Shown in pieces: positions 26,607-36,080 of a stretch of DNA of 64,000 bases (position 1 is its first letter; each line of letters opens with the position of its first letter). A program made the translations under genes and the position numbers. The DNA comes from Wandonia sp964447015 (GTDB lineage: Bacteria; Bacteroidota; Bacteroidia; Flavobacteriales_D; Crocinitomicaceae): assembly GCA_964447015.1 (NCBI GenBank), contig CAYUQU010000007.1, positions 1-64,000 of the forward strand, read 5' to 3'. Under the pieces are notes generated by a model. It was given only the letters and a program-made list of their open reading frames with translations, was not told the DNA's origin and did no database searches.

Positions 26607-26927
26607 TTATAAAAATCCGAGTTCTAACTTTGCCTCTTCACTCATCATGTCTTTATCCCATGGTGGATCAAAAATGATGTTTACCTTGCACGACACGACC
26701 TCTTCTATAGCAGCGACCTTATCTTCTACCTCCTTAGGCATACTTTCCGCTACAGGGCAGTTTGGCGACGTTAATGTCATGTCAATTTCTACTTGCTTCT
26801 GCGAATCTATCTTTACTTCATAAATTAAGCCTAGTTCGTATATATCTACAGGTATTTCAGGGTCGTGAACCGACTTCAAGACCGTTACAATTTTATCTTC
26901 CAATTCCTGATTAATATTAGATATCAT
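26607..26927 (-). CDS. DUF59/MIP18-type Fe-S assembly factor (SufT-like)
   Basis: Small cytoplasmic protein of 106 residues in the Fe-S cluster assembly MIP18 family. Family motifs are VHDPEIPVDIYELGLIYEV, the conserved Cys in LTSPNCPVAESMP, and a C-terminal IIFDPPWDKDMMSEEAKLELGFL. Relatives in Bacteroidota occur with the SUF machinery; here it stands alone, while sufC and sufD lie about 36 kb away in this window. It faces away from the lipocalin-like gene. Function in Fe-S maturation is inferred from the family. Confidence 0.9.
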   Translation of the reverse strand: MISNINQELEDKIVTVLKSVHDPEIPVDIYELGLIYEVKIDSQKQVEIDMTLTSPNCPVAESMPKEVEDKVAAIEEVVSCKVNIIFDPPWDKDMMSEEAKLELGFL

Positions 26928-27040
26928 TCCCTTAATATTTGTGCAAAGTTATTCATAAATCCATGATTTTGCACCTTTTTTTGAATCAATCTAAATAACA
27001 AGGGAATAATATTGTAAATACATGAACCTTTAACTCACAA

Positions 27041-27069
27041 AAAAACCACCTCTGTTAAAGAGGTGGTTT
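27041..27069 (-). terminator. rho-independent terminator of nrdBA
   Basis: Read on the minus strand, AAACCACCTCT pairs with AGAGGTGGTTT around a 5-base loop and is followed by a run of T. It lies 43 bases past the nrdA stop. Confidence 0.92.
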
Positions 27070-27111
27070 CATTATTATTTACGCGTTATTTCAATTCAAC
27101 TTAATCGAGAA

Positions 27112-29472
27112 TCAACCGCTACACATTTCGCAGTTTTCTGGATCGTCCAGTGAACATGCTACTTCAGCTTGTTTTTCTTCTATTGACTTTGCCGATATTT
27201 TTTGTGTTGCCACCGCTTTGTCAACAGTAAACTTAATCGCATCTGTTGCAGCTTTAGTACGTAAGTAATACATACCAGTTTTCAATCCTTTCTTCCAACC
27301 GTAGAAGTGCATTGAAGTCAATTTACCAAAGTTTGCATTCTCCATGAAAATGTTCAACGATTGAGATTGACAAATGTATGCACCGCGATCAGCAGCTTGT
27401 TCGATAATTACTTTTTGAGAGATTTCCCAAGCCGTTTTGTACAAGTCTTTAATGTCTTGTGGAACTTCAGGAATGCTTTGAACAGAACCGTTTGTTGACA
27501 TCAATTTTTGACGCATTTCTGGATTCCAAATACCTTCTTTTACCAAGTCGCGAAGCAAGTGTTTGTTTACGATAATAAACTCACCTGACAACACGCGTCT
27601 TGTGTAGATGTTTGATGTATAAGGTTCAAAACATTCGTTGTTTCCAAGAATTTGAGCTGTTGAAGCAGTTGGCATTGGTGCCATCAACAGTGAGTTGCGT
27701 ACACCATGCGTTTTCACTTCTTCTCTCAACACATCCCACTCCCAACGTGAACTTGGAGTAACACCCCACATGTCAAATTGGAATATACCTTTAGAAACTG
27801 GAGATCCTTTCCACGTTTCATAAGGACCTTCAACTTTAGCCAAATCTTTAGAAGCAGTCATTGCTGCATAATAGATTGTTTCAAAGATGTCTTTATTCAT
27901 TTGCGCAGCCTCAGGCGAGTCAAATGGGTAGCGCATCAAGATATAAGCATCAGCTAAACCTTGTACACCCAAACCGATTGGACGGTGGCGCATATTAGAG
28001 TTACGAGCTTCTTCAACAGGGTAGTAATTGTAATCAATTATTCTGTTTAAGTTTATCGTAGCTTGATAAGTCACTTCAAACAATTTGTCGTGATCAAAAA
28101 CACCCTCTTCAACAAATTTCGGCAATGCCAGTGAAGCAAGGTTACACACAGCAATTTCATCTGGTGCAGTATACTCAATAATTTCTGTACACAAGTTCGA
28201 CGACTTAATCACACCAAGATTTTGTTGGTTTGATTTGCTGTTCGCAGCATCCTTATACAACATATATGGTGTACCTGTTTCAATTTGAGATTCTAAAATT
28301 TTGAACCACAAATCTTGCGCTTTGATAGTCTTACGCCCTTTTCCTTCTTTCTCATATTTCTCGTAAAGAGCTTCAAATTCGTCGCCAAAAGTATCAGAAA
28401 GACCTGGACATTCGTGAGGACACATTAACGTCCACTCGCCGTTACTTTCCACTCTTTTCATGAATAAATCTGGAATCCAAAGTGCGTAGAATAAATCGCG
28501 CGCACGTTGTTCTTCTTTACCGTGATTTTTCTTCAAGTCTAGGAAATCAAACACATCTGCATGCCAAGGCTCAAGGTAAATAGCGAAAGAACCTTTGCGT
28601 TTTCCACCACCTTGATCTACATAACGAGCAGTGTCGTTGTACACACGCAACATTGGTACGATACCATTTGAAGTTCCGTTTGTTCCTTTGATATAAGATC
28701 CTTTTGCTCGGATATCATGCATAGATAGTCCAATTCCACCCGCTGATTGTGAAATTTTAGCACAAGATTTTAATGTTTCATAAATCCCTTCAATACTATC
28801 TTCTTTCATTGTTAACAAGAAACAAGAAGACATTTGCGGTTTTGGTGTTCCAGCATTAAATAAAGTTGGAGTAGCATGTGTAAACCAACCTTCGGACATA
28901 AGGTTGTATGTTTTTATTGCTGACTCTATATCACTTTTATGAATACCAACAGAAACACGCATCAACATGTGTTGAGGGCGCTCTGTAACCTCACCGTGTG
29001 TTCTTAGCAAGTAAGAACGCTCTAAGGTTTTAAAACCGAAATAATCATATCGAAAATCACGGTCATATATAATACTTGAATCAAGTACTTCGCTATTCTC
29101 TACAATTACTTGATACACGTCATCAGCAATTAGCGATGCGCGTTGACCTGTTTTAGGGTCAACATAATTGTACAAATCCTCGATTACTTCTGAAAAACTC
29201 TTTTTCGTGTTTTTGTGCATGTTAGAAACCGCAATACGCGATGCCAACAAAGCATAATCAGGGTGGTCAATAGTTTTTGACGCAGCAACCTCAGCGGCAA
29301 GGTTGTCTAGATCAGTGGTTAACACACCGTCATAAAGACCTTCAATAACTTTCATGGCTACAACTTCCGGAGAAACCAGTGGGTCAAGGCCATAACACAT
29401 TTTTACAATACGCGCAGTGATTTTGTCAAATTTCACTGCCTCTTTGCGTCCATCTCTTTTTACAACATACAT
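27112..29472 (-). CDS. nrdA: ribonucleoside-diphosphate reductase, alpha subunit
   Basis: Large subunit of class I ribonucleotide reductase, 786 residues, making dNDPs from NDPs. An ATP-cone allosteric domain is at the start (VVKRDGRKEAVKFDKITARIVKMCYG). The catalytic core has SSCFLLTMKED, SAGGIGLSMHDIRAKGSYI, SNLCTEIIEY (radical Cys with the Asn and Glu partners) and PMPTASTAQILGNNECFEPY. The C-terminus ends CEMCSG, the redox shuttle cysteines. It lies 31 bases downstream of nrdB and ends at a strong terminator. All key residues are present. Confidence 0.97.
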   Translation of the reverse strand: MYVVKRDGRKEAVKFDKITARIVKMCYGLDPLVSPEVVAMKVIEGLYDGVLTTDLDNLAAEVAASKTIDHPDYALLASRIAVSNMHKNTKKSFSEVIEDLYNYVDPKTGQRASLIADDVYQVIVENSEVLDSSIIYDRDFRYDYFGFKTLERSYLLRTHGEVTERPQHMLMRVSVGIHKSDIESAIKTYNLMSEGWFTHATPTLFNAGTPKPQMSSCFLLTMKEDSIEGIYETLKSCAKISQSAGGIGLSMHDIRAKGSYIKGTNGTSNGIVPMLRVYNDTARYVDQGGGKRKGSFAIYLEPWHADVFDFLDLKKNHGKEEQRARDLFYALWIPDLFMKRVESNGEWTLMCPHECPGLSDTFGDEFEALYEKYEKEGKGRKTIKAQDLWFKILESQIETGTPYMLYKDAANSKSNQQNLGVIKSSNLCTEIIEYTAPDEIAVCNLASLALPKFVEEGVFDHDKLFEVTYQATINLNRIIDYNYYPVEEARNSNMRHRPIGLGVQGLADAYILMRYPFDSPEAAQMNKDIFETIYYAAMTASKDLAKVEGPYETWKGSPVSKGIFQFDMWGVTPSSRWEWDVLREEVKTHGVRNSLLMAPMPTASTAQILGNNECFEPYTSNIYTRRVLSGEFIIVNKHLLRDLVKEGIWNPEMRQKLMSTNGSVQSIPEVPQDIKDLYKTAWEISQKVIIEQAADRGAYICQSQSLNIFMENANFGKLTSMHFYGWKKGLKTGMYYLRTKAATDAIKFTVDKAVATQKISAKSIEEKQAEVACSLDDPENCEMCSG

Positions 29473-29503
29473 AAGCGTCCGATATAAGGGTTAATTGATT
29501 TTA

Positions 29504-30481
29504 TTAAAATTCGTCATCTAAACTGAAGTCTTTTCCTTCACTTCCGGACATCACGCCGGCTTTTTGATATTCTGCCACTCTTTTTTCAAAGAAGTTAGTT
29601 TTTCCCTGAATTGAAATCATATCCATGAAATCAAATGGGTTTGTCGAACCATAGTGCTTTTCACAACCTAATTCGCCCAACAATCTATCCGCTACAAATT
29701 CGATATATTGCGACATCAGGTCACTGTTCATTCCAATCAATTTAACAGGAAGCGCATCAAGAATAAATTCTTTCTCAATTTCAACTGCGTCAAGAATGAT
29801 TTTCTTCACATCTTCTTTTGGCAATTTGTTTACTACGTGGTTATTGTATAGCAAACAAGCAAAATCACAATGTAATCCTTCATCGCGCGAAATCAATTCA
29901 TTCGAGAATGACAATCCAGGCATCAAACCACGTTTTTTCAACCAGAAAATTGAACAAAATGAACCAGAGAAGAAGATCCCTTCAACTGCTGCAAACGCCA
30001 CAAGACGTTCTGCAAAAGATCCTTCGTCAATCCAACGGAGTGCCCAGTCTGCTTTTTTGCGTACACAGTCAAGTGTGTCAATAGCATTAAACAAATAGTT
30101 CTTATCCTTAGTGTCTTGGATATATGTATCGATAAGAAGCGAATACGTTTCCGAGTGAATGTTTTCTATAGCGATTTGAAAGCCGTAGAAAAACTTCGCT
30201 TCAGTGTACTGCACCTCTGAAAGGAAATTTTCTGCTAAATTTTCATTAACAATACCATCTGAAGCAGCAAAAAACGCCAAAATGTGTTTAATAAAGTGCT
30301 TTTCGTCGTCGTTCAATTTGTTTGCCCAGTCAACAAGGTCAACAGAAAGGTCGATTTCCTCCGCAGTCCAAAAACTTGCTTCAGCTCTCTTGTAAAACGC
30401 CCAAATGTCGTCGTGTTGAATTGGAAACAGGACAAATCTTCCTGTGTTTTCTTCCAAAATTGGTTCTTTTTCCTTTGCCAT
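29504..30481 (-). CDS. nrdB: ribonucleoside-diphosphate reductase, beta subunit
   Basis: Radical-generating small subunit of class I ribonucleotide reductase, 325 residues. Metal ligands are visible: Glu106 and His109 in IENIHSE, a further Glu in EGIFFSG, and Glu/His in SRDEGLHCDFA. Tyr113 lies four residues after His109, the place of the radical tyrosine in the standard enzyme, so a Tyr-radical di-metal form is expected. The C-terminus FSLDDEF is the alpha-subunit-binding tail. It is the first gene of the nrdB-nrdA operon; the order is reversed relative to Escherichia coli. Confidence 0.97.
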   Translation of the reverse strand: MAKEKEPILEENTGRFVLFPIQHDDIWAFYKRAEASFWTAEEIDLSVDLVDWANKLNDDEKHFIKHILAFFAASDGIVNENLAENFLSEVQYTEAKFFYGFQIAIENIHSETYSLLIDTYIQDTKDKNYLFNAIDTLDCVRKKADWALRWIDEGSFAERLVAFAAVEGIFFSGSFCSIFWLKKRGLMPGLSFSNELISRDEGLHCDFACLLYNNHVVNKLPKEDVKKIILDAVEIEKEFILDALPVKLIGMNSDLMSQYIEFVADRLLGELGCEKHYGSTNPFDFMDMISIQGKTNFFEKRVAEYQKAGVMSGSEGKDFSLDDEF

Positions 30482-30917
30482 TTCTTAAATATTATAGTAA
30501 AAATTACCAGCGAACCCCATATTGGGCTTCGAAATAATTGATTATTAATTACAACCTTTCTTTTTCCTCTTTATCGATGAAACTGTCCAAATCATCAAGC
30601 CAGAATCCGTTCTTTGAGGCAGTACAAAAATTGTCAAAAAAAAGCCGTCTACCAACTAAAGAAATTCACAATTATCTCTACTTATTAACATCTCTCTCCT
30701 CAACCCCCTATTGTACAAAGCCTTCATGTTTTATTAACACTAAATTAAAGATATTCACAGTCCAAACTATTCTATTTATCGAAGGAATGAACGTTTTAAT
30801 CCCAAACATCTAGTCTACCGCCACTTCAATGAAGTTTCTATAAATTTACATCAAAAGGAGGGGTTTTCAATAAATAATTGTTTATATTTTGCACATTAAA
30901 TTGTGAATTACTTGTGT
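30482..30917. other. 436-base region without a supported gene
   Basis: AT-rich divergent region between nrdB and comF. It must carry both promoters. Seen: ACTTCA-A-TGAAGT, a 13-base palindrome at 30823-30835, and a near-match to a -7 box (TATATTTTG) around 30884. An open frame at 30538-30813 has no recognisable protein character. I found no convincing NrdR box. Confidence 0.5.
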
Positions 30918-31640
30918 ATGTGGGGAGGCATTAAAAAAGAAGTAAAAAAATATGCTCACGGGATACTTCATTATGTCTACCCTGAGTATTGTTCTTCGTG
31001 CAAAACTATTTTGCCAGATGGTATGGAAAAAATTTGTTTGCCGTGCGAAGAAAACTTTCGATATACGTATTTCGAAAATTTTGATGAGGTAAGCATATTG
31101 GACGAAATGTTTTATGGTCGGGTGCCGCTTAAATCGACCTACAGTATGTTGTATTTCACAAAAAACTCAAATACCCAACATGTTGTCCATGAAATAAAGT
31201 ATCTAAATAACAAACCATTGGCACAGGTAATGGGTGAAAAAATGGGCAAAAGACTTTTAGTCAAGTGGGAGAATAACGCGCCGGACTTATTGATTCCAGT
31301 GCCTCTTCATCCGAAAAAACTTCACCTCAGAGGCTACAATCAAAGTGAGTTACTGTCTAGGGGAATTAGTAATATAACAGATATTCCTACTCATTCCAAG
31401 CTTTTGGAGCGAAGGGTTCATACCGCCACTCAAACTAAAAAAGGAAAGTATGATAGATGGGACAATGTGGAGGATATTTTTAAGGTAAATCAACCAAGCA
31501 GGTGGAAAAATAAGCACCTTTGTATTGTTGATGATGTAATTACCACTGGATCAACCATAGAATCTTGTGTGCGAATTCTACAAAACTCTATTGAAGGTGT
31601 TGAAGTAAGTGTAATTAGTCTCGCAATAGCAAAAAAATAA
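30918..31640 (+). CDS. comF: ComF family phosphoribosyltransferase-like protein
   Basis: Cytoplasmic protein of 240 residues (245 if GTG 30903 is the start). It has the N-terminal zinc-binding cysteines (YPEYCSSCKTIL...KICLPCEENF), then VPLHPKKLHLRGYNQSELL, RRVHTATQTKKGKYDRWDNV and the PRPP loop LCIVDDVITTGSTIESCV. In competent bacteria ComF helps DNA uptake; in most others its role is unclear. The FAD oxidoreductase starts 4 bases after its stop, so the two are cotranscribed. Confidence 0.9.
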   Translation: MWGGIKKEVKKYAHGILHYVYPEYCSSCKTILPDGMEKICLPCEENFRYTYFENFDEVSILDEMFYGRVPLKSTYSMLYFTKNSNTQHVVHEIKYLNNKPLAQVMGEKMGKRLLVKWENNAPDLLIPVPLHPKKLHLRGYNQSELLSRGISNITDIPTHSKLLERRVHTATQTKKGKYDRWDNVEDIFKVNQPSRWKNKHLCIVDDVITTGSTIESCVRILQNSIEGVEVSVISLAIAKK

Positions 31641-31644
31641 CACA

Positions 31645-32679
31645 ATGCATTACTTAATTGTTGGTCAGGGACTTGCGGGCTCTTTACTTGCCCATAGGTT
31701 AGAAGAGCAGGGAATCTCATTTAAGATAATTGATTCGGGAGTCAATGAGAGTTCTAGGGTTGCTGCTGGAATTATAAACCCAATTGTGTTTAGGAGAGTG
31801 ACAACAAGTTGGATGGTTAATGAAGCAATGGATGAGGCGTTGAGTTATTATTCCCATTTGGAAAGTAAGCTTGGTGTAAAGTTTTTGTTTTCTCGCACTA
31901 TTCGAAGAGCGTTCTCAAGTCAGCAAGAAATTGATTTCTGGAAGAAAAAGTCTCAAACTCCAGAATTCGCAGAGTATCTTTCGCACCCCGACGAGACTAA
32001 AGACATTCCTGATTACCTTAATGCTCCTTTTGGAAATGGGTTAGTAAACTCGGTTTATTATGTAGAAACAAAAGCGTTTGTAGATGCAAACACGGCTTAT
32101 TTTAAAGAAAAAGAGGTGTTAATTCAACGCGATTTTGATTACGCCTTAATAAGTGAGAACGGCTGTGATATTGATGGTGAGCATTTTGATAAAGTGGTTT
32201 TTTGTGAAGGCTATCGAGGAATTCACAATCCATTTTTTAAGGAGCTGCCATTGACAGCTACTAAGGGTCAACTTTTGGATTTAAAAATCGAGGGATTGAT
32301 TAACAAACAAGAGATTCTGAACAGAAAGTGTTTTTTACTTCAAATGGAAGACGGGTCGTTTAAGTCTGGCGCAACTTATGAGTGGGATTCACCAAATACA
32401 ATTACCACCGAAGAAGCGAGAATAGACCTTTCAGAAAAAATTGGGCAACTCATAAATTTGGATTTTGAAATTACAGGTCAGGAAGCGGGAGTTAGGCCAA
32501 CAACTTTAGACCGCAGACCGTTAATGGGTGAGCATAAAGAGCATAAAGGAATTTACATTTTTAACGGATTAGGAGCTAAAGGATATCTACTTGCCCCATT
32601 ATTGTCAAAAATAATGGCTAACTCACTAGTTTTTAGTAATCCAATAAGTGAGGAGATGAATATTACTAGATTGGGATAA
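31645..32679 (+). CDS. FAD-dependent oxidoreductase (DAO family)
   Basis: Predicted flavin oxidoreductase of 344 residues. The N-terminal dinucleotide-binding motif is IVGQGLAGSLLAHRLEEQG; SSRVAAGIINPIVFRR follows as in glycine/D-amino-acid oxidase-like proteins. Near the end lie GVRPTTLDRRPLMGEH and FNGLGAKGYLLAPLLSKIM, the second FAD-contact region. No signal peptide is seen. It follows comF by 4 bases. The substrate cannot be read from the sequence; relatives include the oxidase domain of MnmC and amino-acid oxidases. Confidence 0.85.
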   Translation: MHYLIVGQGLAGSLLAHRLEEQGISFKIIDSGVNESSRVAAGIINPIVFRRVTTSWMVNEAMDEALSYYSHLESKLGVKFLFSRTIRRAFSSQQEIDFWKKKSQTPEFAEYLSHPDETKDIPDYLNAPFGNGLVNSVYYVETKAFVDANTAYFKEKEVLIQRDFDYALISENGCDIDGEHFDKVVFCEGYRGIHNPFFKELPLTATKGQLLDLKIEGLINKQEILNRKCFLLQMEDGSFKSGATYEWDSPNTITTEEARIDLSEKIGQLINLDFEITGQEAGVRPTTLDRRPLMGEHKEHKGIYIFNGLGAKGYLLAPLLSKIMANSLVFSNPISEEMNITRLG

Positions 32680-32727
32680 ATTCAGTACATTTATCCCAGA
32701 ATCAACTCGTAGCTATTTGGGAGTACT

Positions 32728-33936
32728 ATGTCTAATTATTCAATAGAGAGAATAGAAGAGCTTCGGCGCAAGAAAACGTCAAATTTATATGCTGTTTTCG
32801 CTGCGTTTTCGATTCTTGTTTCGGGGACTTTTGGGTTGTTTTTCCCAGAGTGGATTTACGGATTGGTGTTGTTGTGTCTCATGCCTCTACTAATCTTAGT
32901 TCCGGTCTTTAACAAATTAGATAAGAGTGTTGTTGCGGTAGCAATATTGGTTCATGTAAGCAATTTTTGTATTATTATTTATGATTTGGCATATAGCCAC
33001 AGCACGGGTTCACACGCATTTATCTTTCCACTTATTGCAGGCGTGTCGATTATTAATCCGTTACCTAAACACCGCATTGAGCTTTGGGTACACTTAGGTC
33101 TTTCAGTCTTTTTACACATGTTTATTTTTATTGCCGATAAATCAATTAGTGATAGGCCATTTATTACTTATGAGGGATACTCAACTTTAGAAATGGTTAA
33201 TTATTCGCTGAGTATTATGGTGACTATTGGTATTTTATATCAGAGTAATATAAAAACGGCAGATAACAAGCTCCAACTTGGAGACCAGCTAGCTCAAAAC
33301 AATCAGATGCTTGAAAAGTTAAGATCTACTGTGAAGGAGAAAGAAGTGTTGTTGGCAGAAGTACATCACAGGGTGAAAAACAATCTTGCTATTATTTCAG
33401 GAATGTTGAATTTACGTCGAAATTTAGGGAAGAAAACGGATGTGGATGCTGTACTGCTCGAATGTTCCAATAGAGTTGTGTCAATGGCTTTGGTGCATGA
33501 AAAGCTCTACAAGACAGGCGATTTGAATAACATTCCCTTTCATGATTATGTCAATGATTTGTGTCTAGACATTCATCGAACAATTGTTGGTGATAAACAG
33601 ATTGAGTTGGTTTTAGAGCTCGATAATTTGTACTTGAATATAGATAAGGCTATTCCAGTTGGGCTGATTATCAACGAAGTGGTGACAAATAGCATTAAAC
33701 ATGCTTTTATTGACAAGGAGAAAGGAGAAATAAAAGTTCAACTTAAAAAGCAGGCGGAATCCACCTACCTTATGATTAGAGATAATGGCAAGGGAATTAC
33801 AGAAGAGTTTAATCCAGAAAAAGAGGAAAGTCTAGGTTTTATGTTAATAGAATCATTGGTTCAGCAAATTGACGGTACATTTGAGTTTGCAAATAACAAT
33901 GGAGCGTGCTTTGTTTTGAGATTTCCCACCAAATAA
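32728..33936 (+). CDS. sensor histidine kinase (HisKA_2 type)
   Basis: Membrane histidine kinase, 402 residues. About six membrane segments occupy residues 15-170, with no obvious extracellular sensor domain. A coiled coil (KLQLGDQLAQNNQMLEKLRS) leads to the phosphorylation motif EVHHRVKNNLAIISGML, with His214 the likely phospho-acceptor. The ATPase domain has NEVVTNSIKHAF (N box) and RDNGKGI (G1 box) and ends FEFANNNGACFVLRFP. No response regulator is next to it, so its partner must be elsewhere. The bacilliredoxin gene begins 26 bases later but appears to have its own promoter. Confidence 0.92.
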   Translation: MSNYSIERIEELRRKKTSNLYAVFAAFSILVSGTFGLFFPEWIYGLVLLCLMPLLILVPVFNKLDKSVVAVAILVHVSNFCIIIYDLAYSHSTGSHAFIFPLIAGVSIINPLPKHRIELWVHLGLSVFLHMFIFIADKSISDRPFITYEGYSTLEMVNYSLSIMVTIGILYQSNIKTADNKLQLGDQLAQNNQMLEKLRSTVKEKEVLLAEVHHRVKNNLAIISGMLNLRRNLGKKTDVDAVLLECSNRVVSMALVHEKLYKTGDLNNIPFHDYVNDLCLDIHRTIVGDKQIELVLELDNLYLNIDKAIPVGLIINEVVTNSIKHAFIDKEKGEIKVQLKKQAESTYLMIRDNGKGITEEFNPEKEESLGFMLIESLVQQIDGTFEFANNNGACFVLRFPTK

Positions 33937-33947
33937 TATTAACTTTG
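33914..33947 (+). promoter_or_regulatory. promoter of the bacilliredoxin gene (TTTTG-N21-TAACTTTG)
   Basis: TAACTTTG at 33940-33947 matches the Bacteroidota -7 consensus exactly, with TTTTG at 33914-33918 21 bases upstream. The predicted transcript starts close to 33954, giving a short leader before ATG 33963. Confidence 0.6.
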
Positions 33948-33962
33948 TAAAAAACAATAGAT

Positions 33963-34376
33963 ATGTACCCACCAGAATTAGTGGCTCCAATGAAAATGGA
34001 CCTCGTAAATAACGGTTTTACCGAATTGATTAGTGCTGAAGAAGTTGATTCTGCATTGAAGGATAATAATGAACTCACTCTTGTTGTTGTAAATTCAGTT
34101 TGTGGTTGTGCTGCAGGTAGCATGAGACCTGGAGTAAAGCTTTCGTTAAAACACACAAAGACACCACAAAAATTATTGACTGTTTTTGCAGGAGTTGATA
34201 AAGAGGCTGTAGAGCAAGCTCGAAAATATTTCTTGCCTTACCCCCCGTCATCACCGTCAATAGCTTTGTTTAAAGATGGTAAACTTGTTCATTTCATCGA
34301 GCGTCACCACATTGAAGGACGCACAGCTGAAATGATAGGAGAGCACTTGGCAATGGCTTATGATCAATTTGGATAG
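33963..34376 (+). CDS. BrxA/BrxB family bacilliredoxin
   Basis: Thiol-disulfide protein of 137 residues of the YphP/YqiW family. The active site is Cys47-Gly-Cys49 in NSVCGCAAGSMRPG, the motif of bacilliredoxins that remove bacillithiol from S-bacillithiolated proteins. The rest (LTVFAGVDKEAVEQARKYF, PPSSPSIALFKDGKLVHFIERHHIEGR) is the typical thioredoxin-like end. A YtxJ-like protein lies 2 kb downstream, which supports bacillithiol use in this organism. It has its own promoter-like site and a strong terminator. Confidence 0.92.
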   Translation: MYPPELVAPMKMDLVNNGFTELISAEEVDSALKDNNELTLVVVNSVCGCAAGSMRPGVKLSLKHTKTPQKLLTVFAGVDKEAVEQARKYFLPYPPSSPSIALFKDGKLVHFIERHHIEGRTAEMIGEHLAMAYDQFG

Positions 34377-34388
34377 AAAATAATTGCA

Positions 34389-34427
34389 CAAAAAAAAAGA
34401 GGACTTTTAACAATCCTCTTTTTTTAT
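34389..34427. terminator. bidirectional terminator
   Basis: AAAGAGGA and TCCTCTTT form a stem around CTTTTAACAA, with an A-run on the left and a T-run on the right. It separates the bacilliredoxin gene from the converging lipoprotein gene at 34445. Confidence 0.9.
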
Positions 34428-34444
34428 GCATATTAAATTCTTTA

Positions 34445-34831
34445 TTACGGCTGAAGGAAAACAGTTTCTTCAGAAGTTGTTTCTTCTTCGATTTTAACAA
34501 TTCCAGACCCAGTCATACCATCTTTTTTGGCTTGGATGTTTAGCACCGCTACACCAGCTTGCCCCAATTGATATACATCGTTGTAATCAAAAATTGCTAC
34601 TCCAGATGAGTTAGTGTACGCTGTGTCATTACGAACAATTGCACCTGGTGGTTGCTCCATAGTTGATTCGCCATACAAACGTACCATGGCATTTGCAACA
34701 GGTGTATTAGAGACGTCTTTCACCGTAATTCTTACAGTTGTGTCTCCCTTTTTGCGACAACCCATAGATGGCGCCACAATAATAGCCGCTAAAGCTATAA
34801 ACAATATTGATTTGAAGAAATGTCTTTTCAT
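34445..34831 (-). CDS. predicted lipoprotein with Ig/CarboxypepD-regulatory-like domain
   Basis: Exported protein of 128 residues, unknown function. The signal peptide ends in lipobox SMGC. The mature part is one beta-sandwich resembling the carboxypeptidase regulatory-like or Big-type fold: TTVRITVKDVSNTPVANAMVRLYGES, then TNSSGVAIFDYNDVYQLGQAGVAVLNIQAKKDG. Such domains in Bacteroidota often occur alone as small surface lipoproteins. It converges with the bacilliredoxin gene. Confidence 0.8.
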   Translation of the reverse strand: MKRHFFKSILFIALAAIIVAPSMGCRKKGDTTVRITVKDVSNTPVANAMVRLYGESTMEQPPGAIVRNDTAYTNSSGVAIFDYNDVYQLGQAGVAVLNIQAKKDGMTGSGIVKIEEETTSEETVFLQP

Positions 34832-35010
34832 AATTTACAAGTATTGCAAGTAGCGAAGTTACAAAACAAATTAACTCCGTACAACCCTTTAACCATTTAG
34901 ACGCAAAAAAGTTACAATGGTTGGTGTTTTTTTAGGAAAAAAGTTGCAAATCCCTTCCCAATAAGCGTTATATTTATTAGCATATCACAAGATAATCTCC
35001 GACATTTTTG

Positions 35011-35018
35011 TAATTTCG
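35011..35018 (+). promoter_or_regulatory. candidate -7 box for the pheS operon (TAATTTCG)
   Basis: TAATTTCG lies 38 bases before ATG 35057 and matches TAnnTTTG at seven of eight positions. The same octamer precedes the gene at 56239. No clear -33 TTG is at the right distance. Confidence 0.35.
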
Positions 35019-35056
35019 TAGACTGAATTTAAGGTTGATAGCAACGAGGTACCATT

Positions 35057-36079
35057 ATGAAAGAAAAAATTGAAACGCTTCAAGAAGAAGTTCAACAGTT
35101 TGAAGTGAAAGACGCTCAGGCGCTTGAAGCATACAGAATTAAATTTTTGGGTGCCAAAGGAGCAATAAAAGACCTGTACGGTTTTCTCAAAACTGTTCCC
35201 AACGAACAAAAAAGAGAAGTCGGTCAACAAATTAATGAACTTCGTGAACTTGCTGAAGAAAAATTCAATTCAGCTAAAGAAAAACTGGAAGATTCAGCTC
35301 AATCTACACAGGAAAAAATTGATTTTTCAAGACCGGGTCAGCCGTTTGAAATAGGCGCAAGACACCCGCTTTCTCTGGTGCGATCTGAAATTATTGACAT
35401 ATTTAACCGAATTGGGTACACCATATCAGAAGGGCCTGAAATTGAAGATGATTGGCACAACTTCTCTGCGCTAAACTTCCCGCCAGAACATCCTGCACGT
35501 GATATGCAGGATACGTTTTTTGTGGAAAAAGGTGAGAAAGAGTGGGCATTGCGTACGCATACATCTTCGGTGCAAGTTCGCGTTATGGAAAATCAAAAAC
35601 CGCCAATTCGCACCATTTCGCCAGGTCGAGTTTATCGAAATGAAGCAATTTCTGCTCGTGCTCACTGTTTCTTTCATCAAGTGGAAGGTCTGTACATTGA
35701 CAAAGATGTCTCCTTCGCTGATTTGAAACAAACACTGATGTATTTTGCCAAAGAAATGTTTGGTGAGAAAGCAGAAATCAGATTAAGACCTTCATACTTC
35801 CCGTTTACTGAACCTAGTGCAGAGGTTGATGTGTCGTGTTCTATTTGTAGCGGAAAAGGCTGTAACGTGTGTAAATACACAGGATGGCTTGAAATTTTAG
35901 GTTGTGGAATGATAGACCCGAATGTGTTGGAGGCTTGTGGAATTGACTCGACAGTATATTCTGGTTTTGCATTCGGAATGGGGATAGAAAGAATTACACA
36001 ATTGAAATATCGCGTGAATGATTTGCGTTTATACAGCGAGAATGATTTGCGATTTTTAGAACAATTTACTTCAGCATAA
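35057..36079 (+). CDS. pheS: phenylalanyl-tRNA synthetase alpha subunit
   Basis: Catalytic subunit charging tRNA-Phe, 340 residues. The N-terminal coiled coil (about 1-80) binds tRNA. The class II core has motif 2 in TISPGRVYRNEAISARAHCFFHQVEGL and motif 3 in GFAFGMGIERITQLKYRVNDLRLYSENDLRFLEQF. A small Cys cluster, CSICSGKGCNVCKYTGW, is present as in most Bacteroidota enzymes. The beta subunit gene is not in this window. ytxJ starts 1 base after the stop, so the operon is pheS-ytxJ-glutaminyl cyclase. Confidence 0.97.
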   Translation: MKEKIETLQEEVQQFEVKDAQALEAYRIKFLGAKGAIKDLYGFLKTVPNEQKREVGQQINELRELAEEKFNSAKEKLEDSAQSTQEKIDFSRPGQPFEIGARHPLSLVRSEIIDIFNRIGYTISEGPEIEDDWHNFSALNFPPEHPARDMQDTFFVEKGEKEWALRTHTSSVQVRVMENQKPPIRTISPGRVYRNEAISARAHCFFHQVEGLYIDKDVSFADLKQTLMYFAKEMFGEKAEIRLRPSYFPFTEPSAEVDVSCSICSGKGCNVCKYTGWLEILGCGMIDPNVLEACGIDSTVYSGFAFGMGIERITQLKYRVNDLRLYSENDLRFLEQFTSA

Positions 36080-36080
36080 C

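Noticed and set aside
30538..30813. Open frame of 91 codons between nrdB and comF
   Set aside because: Ser/Lys/Thr-rich, no signal, no recognisable motif and no clear start context; it lies in the divergent promoter region.
30482..30917. NrdR boxes upstream of nrdBA
   Set aside because: No pair of sites resembling the NrdR consensus could be found by eye.
34888..34934. Hairpin AACCATT/AATGGTT followed by a T-run upstream of pheS, as an attenuator
   Set aside because: Only 7 bp with an 18-base loop and two extra bases before the T-run; no leader peptide rich in Phe codons was found.
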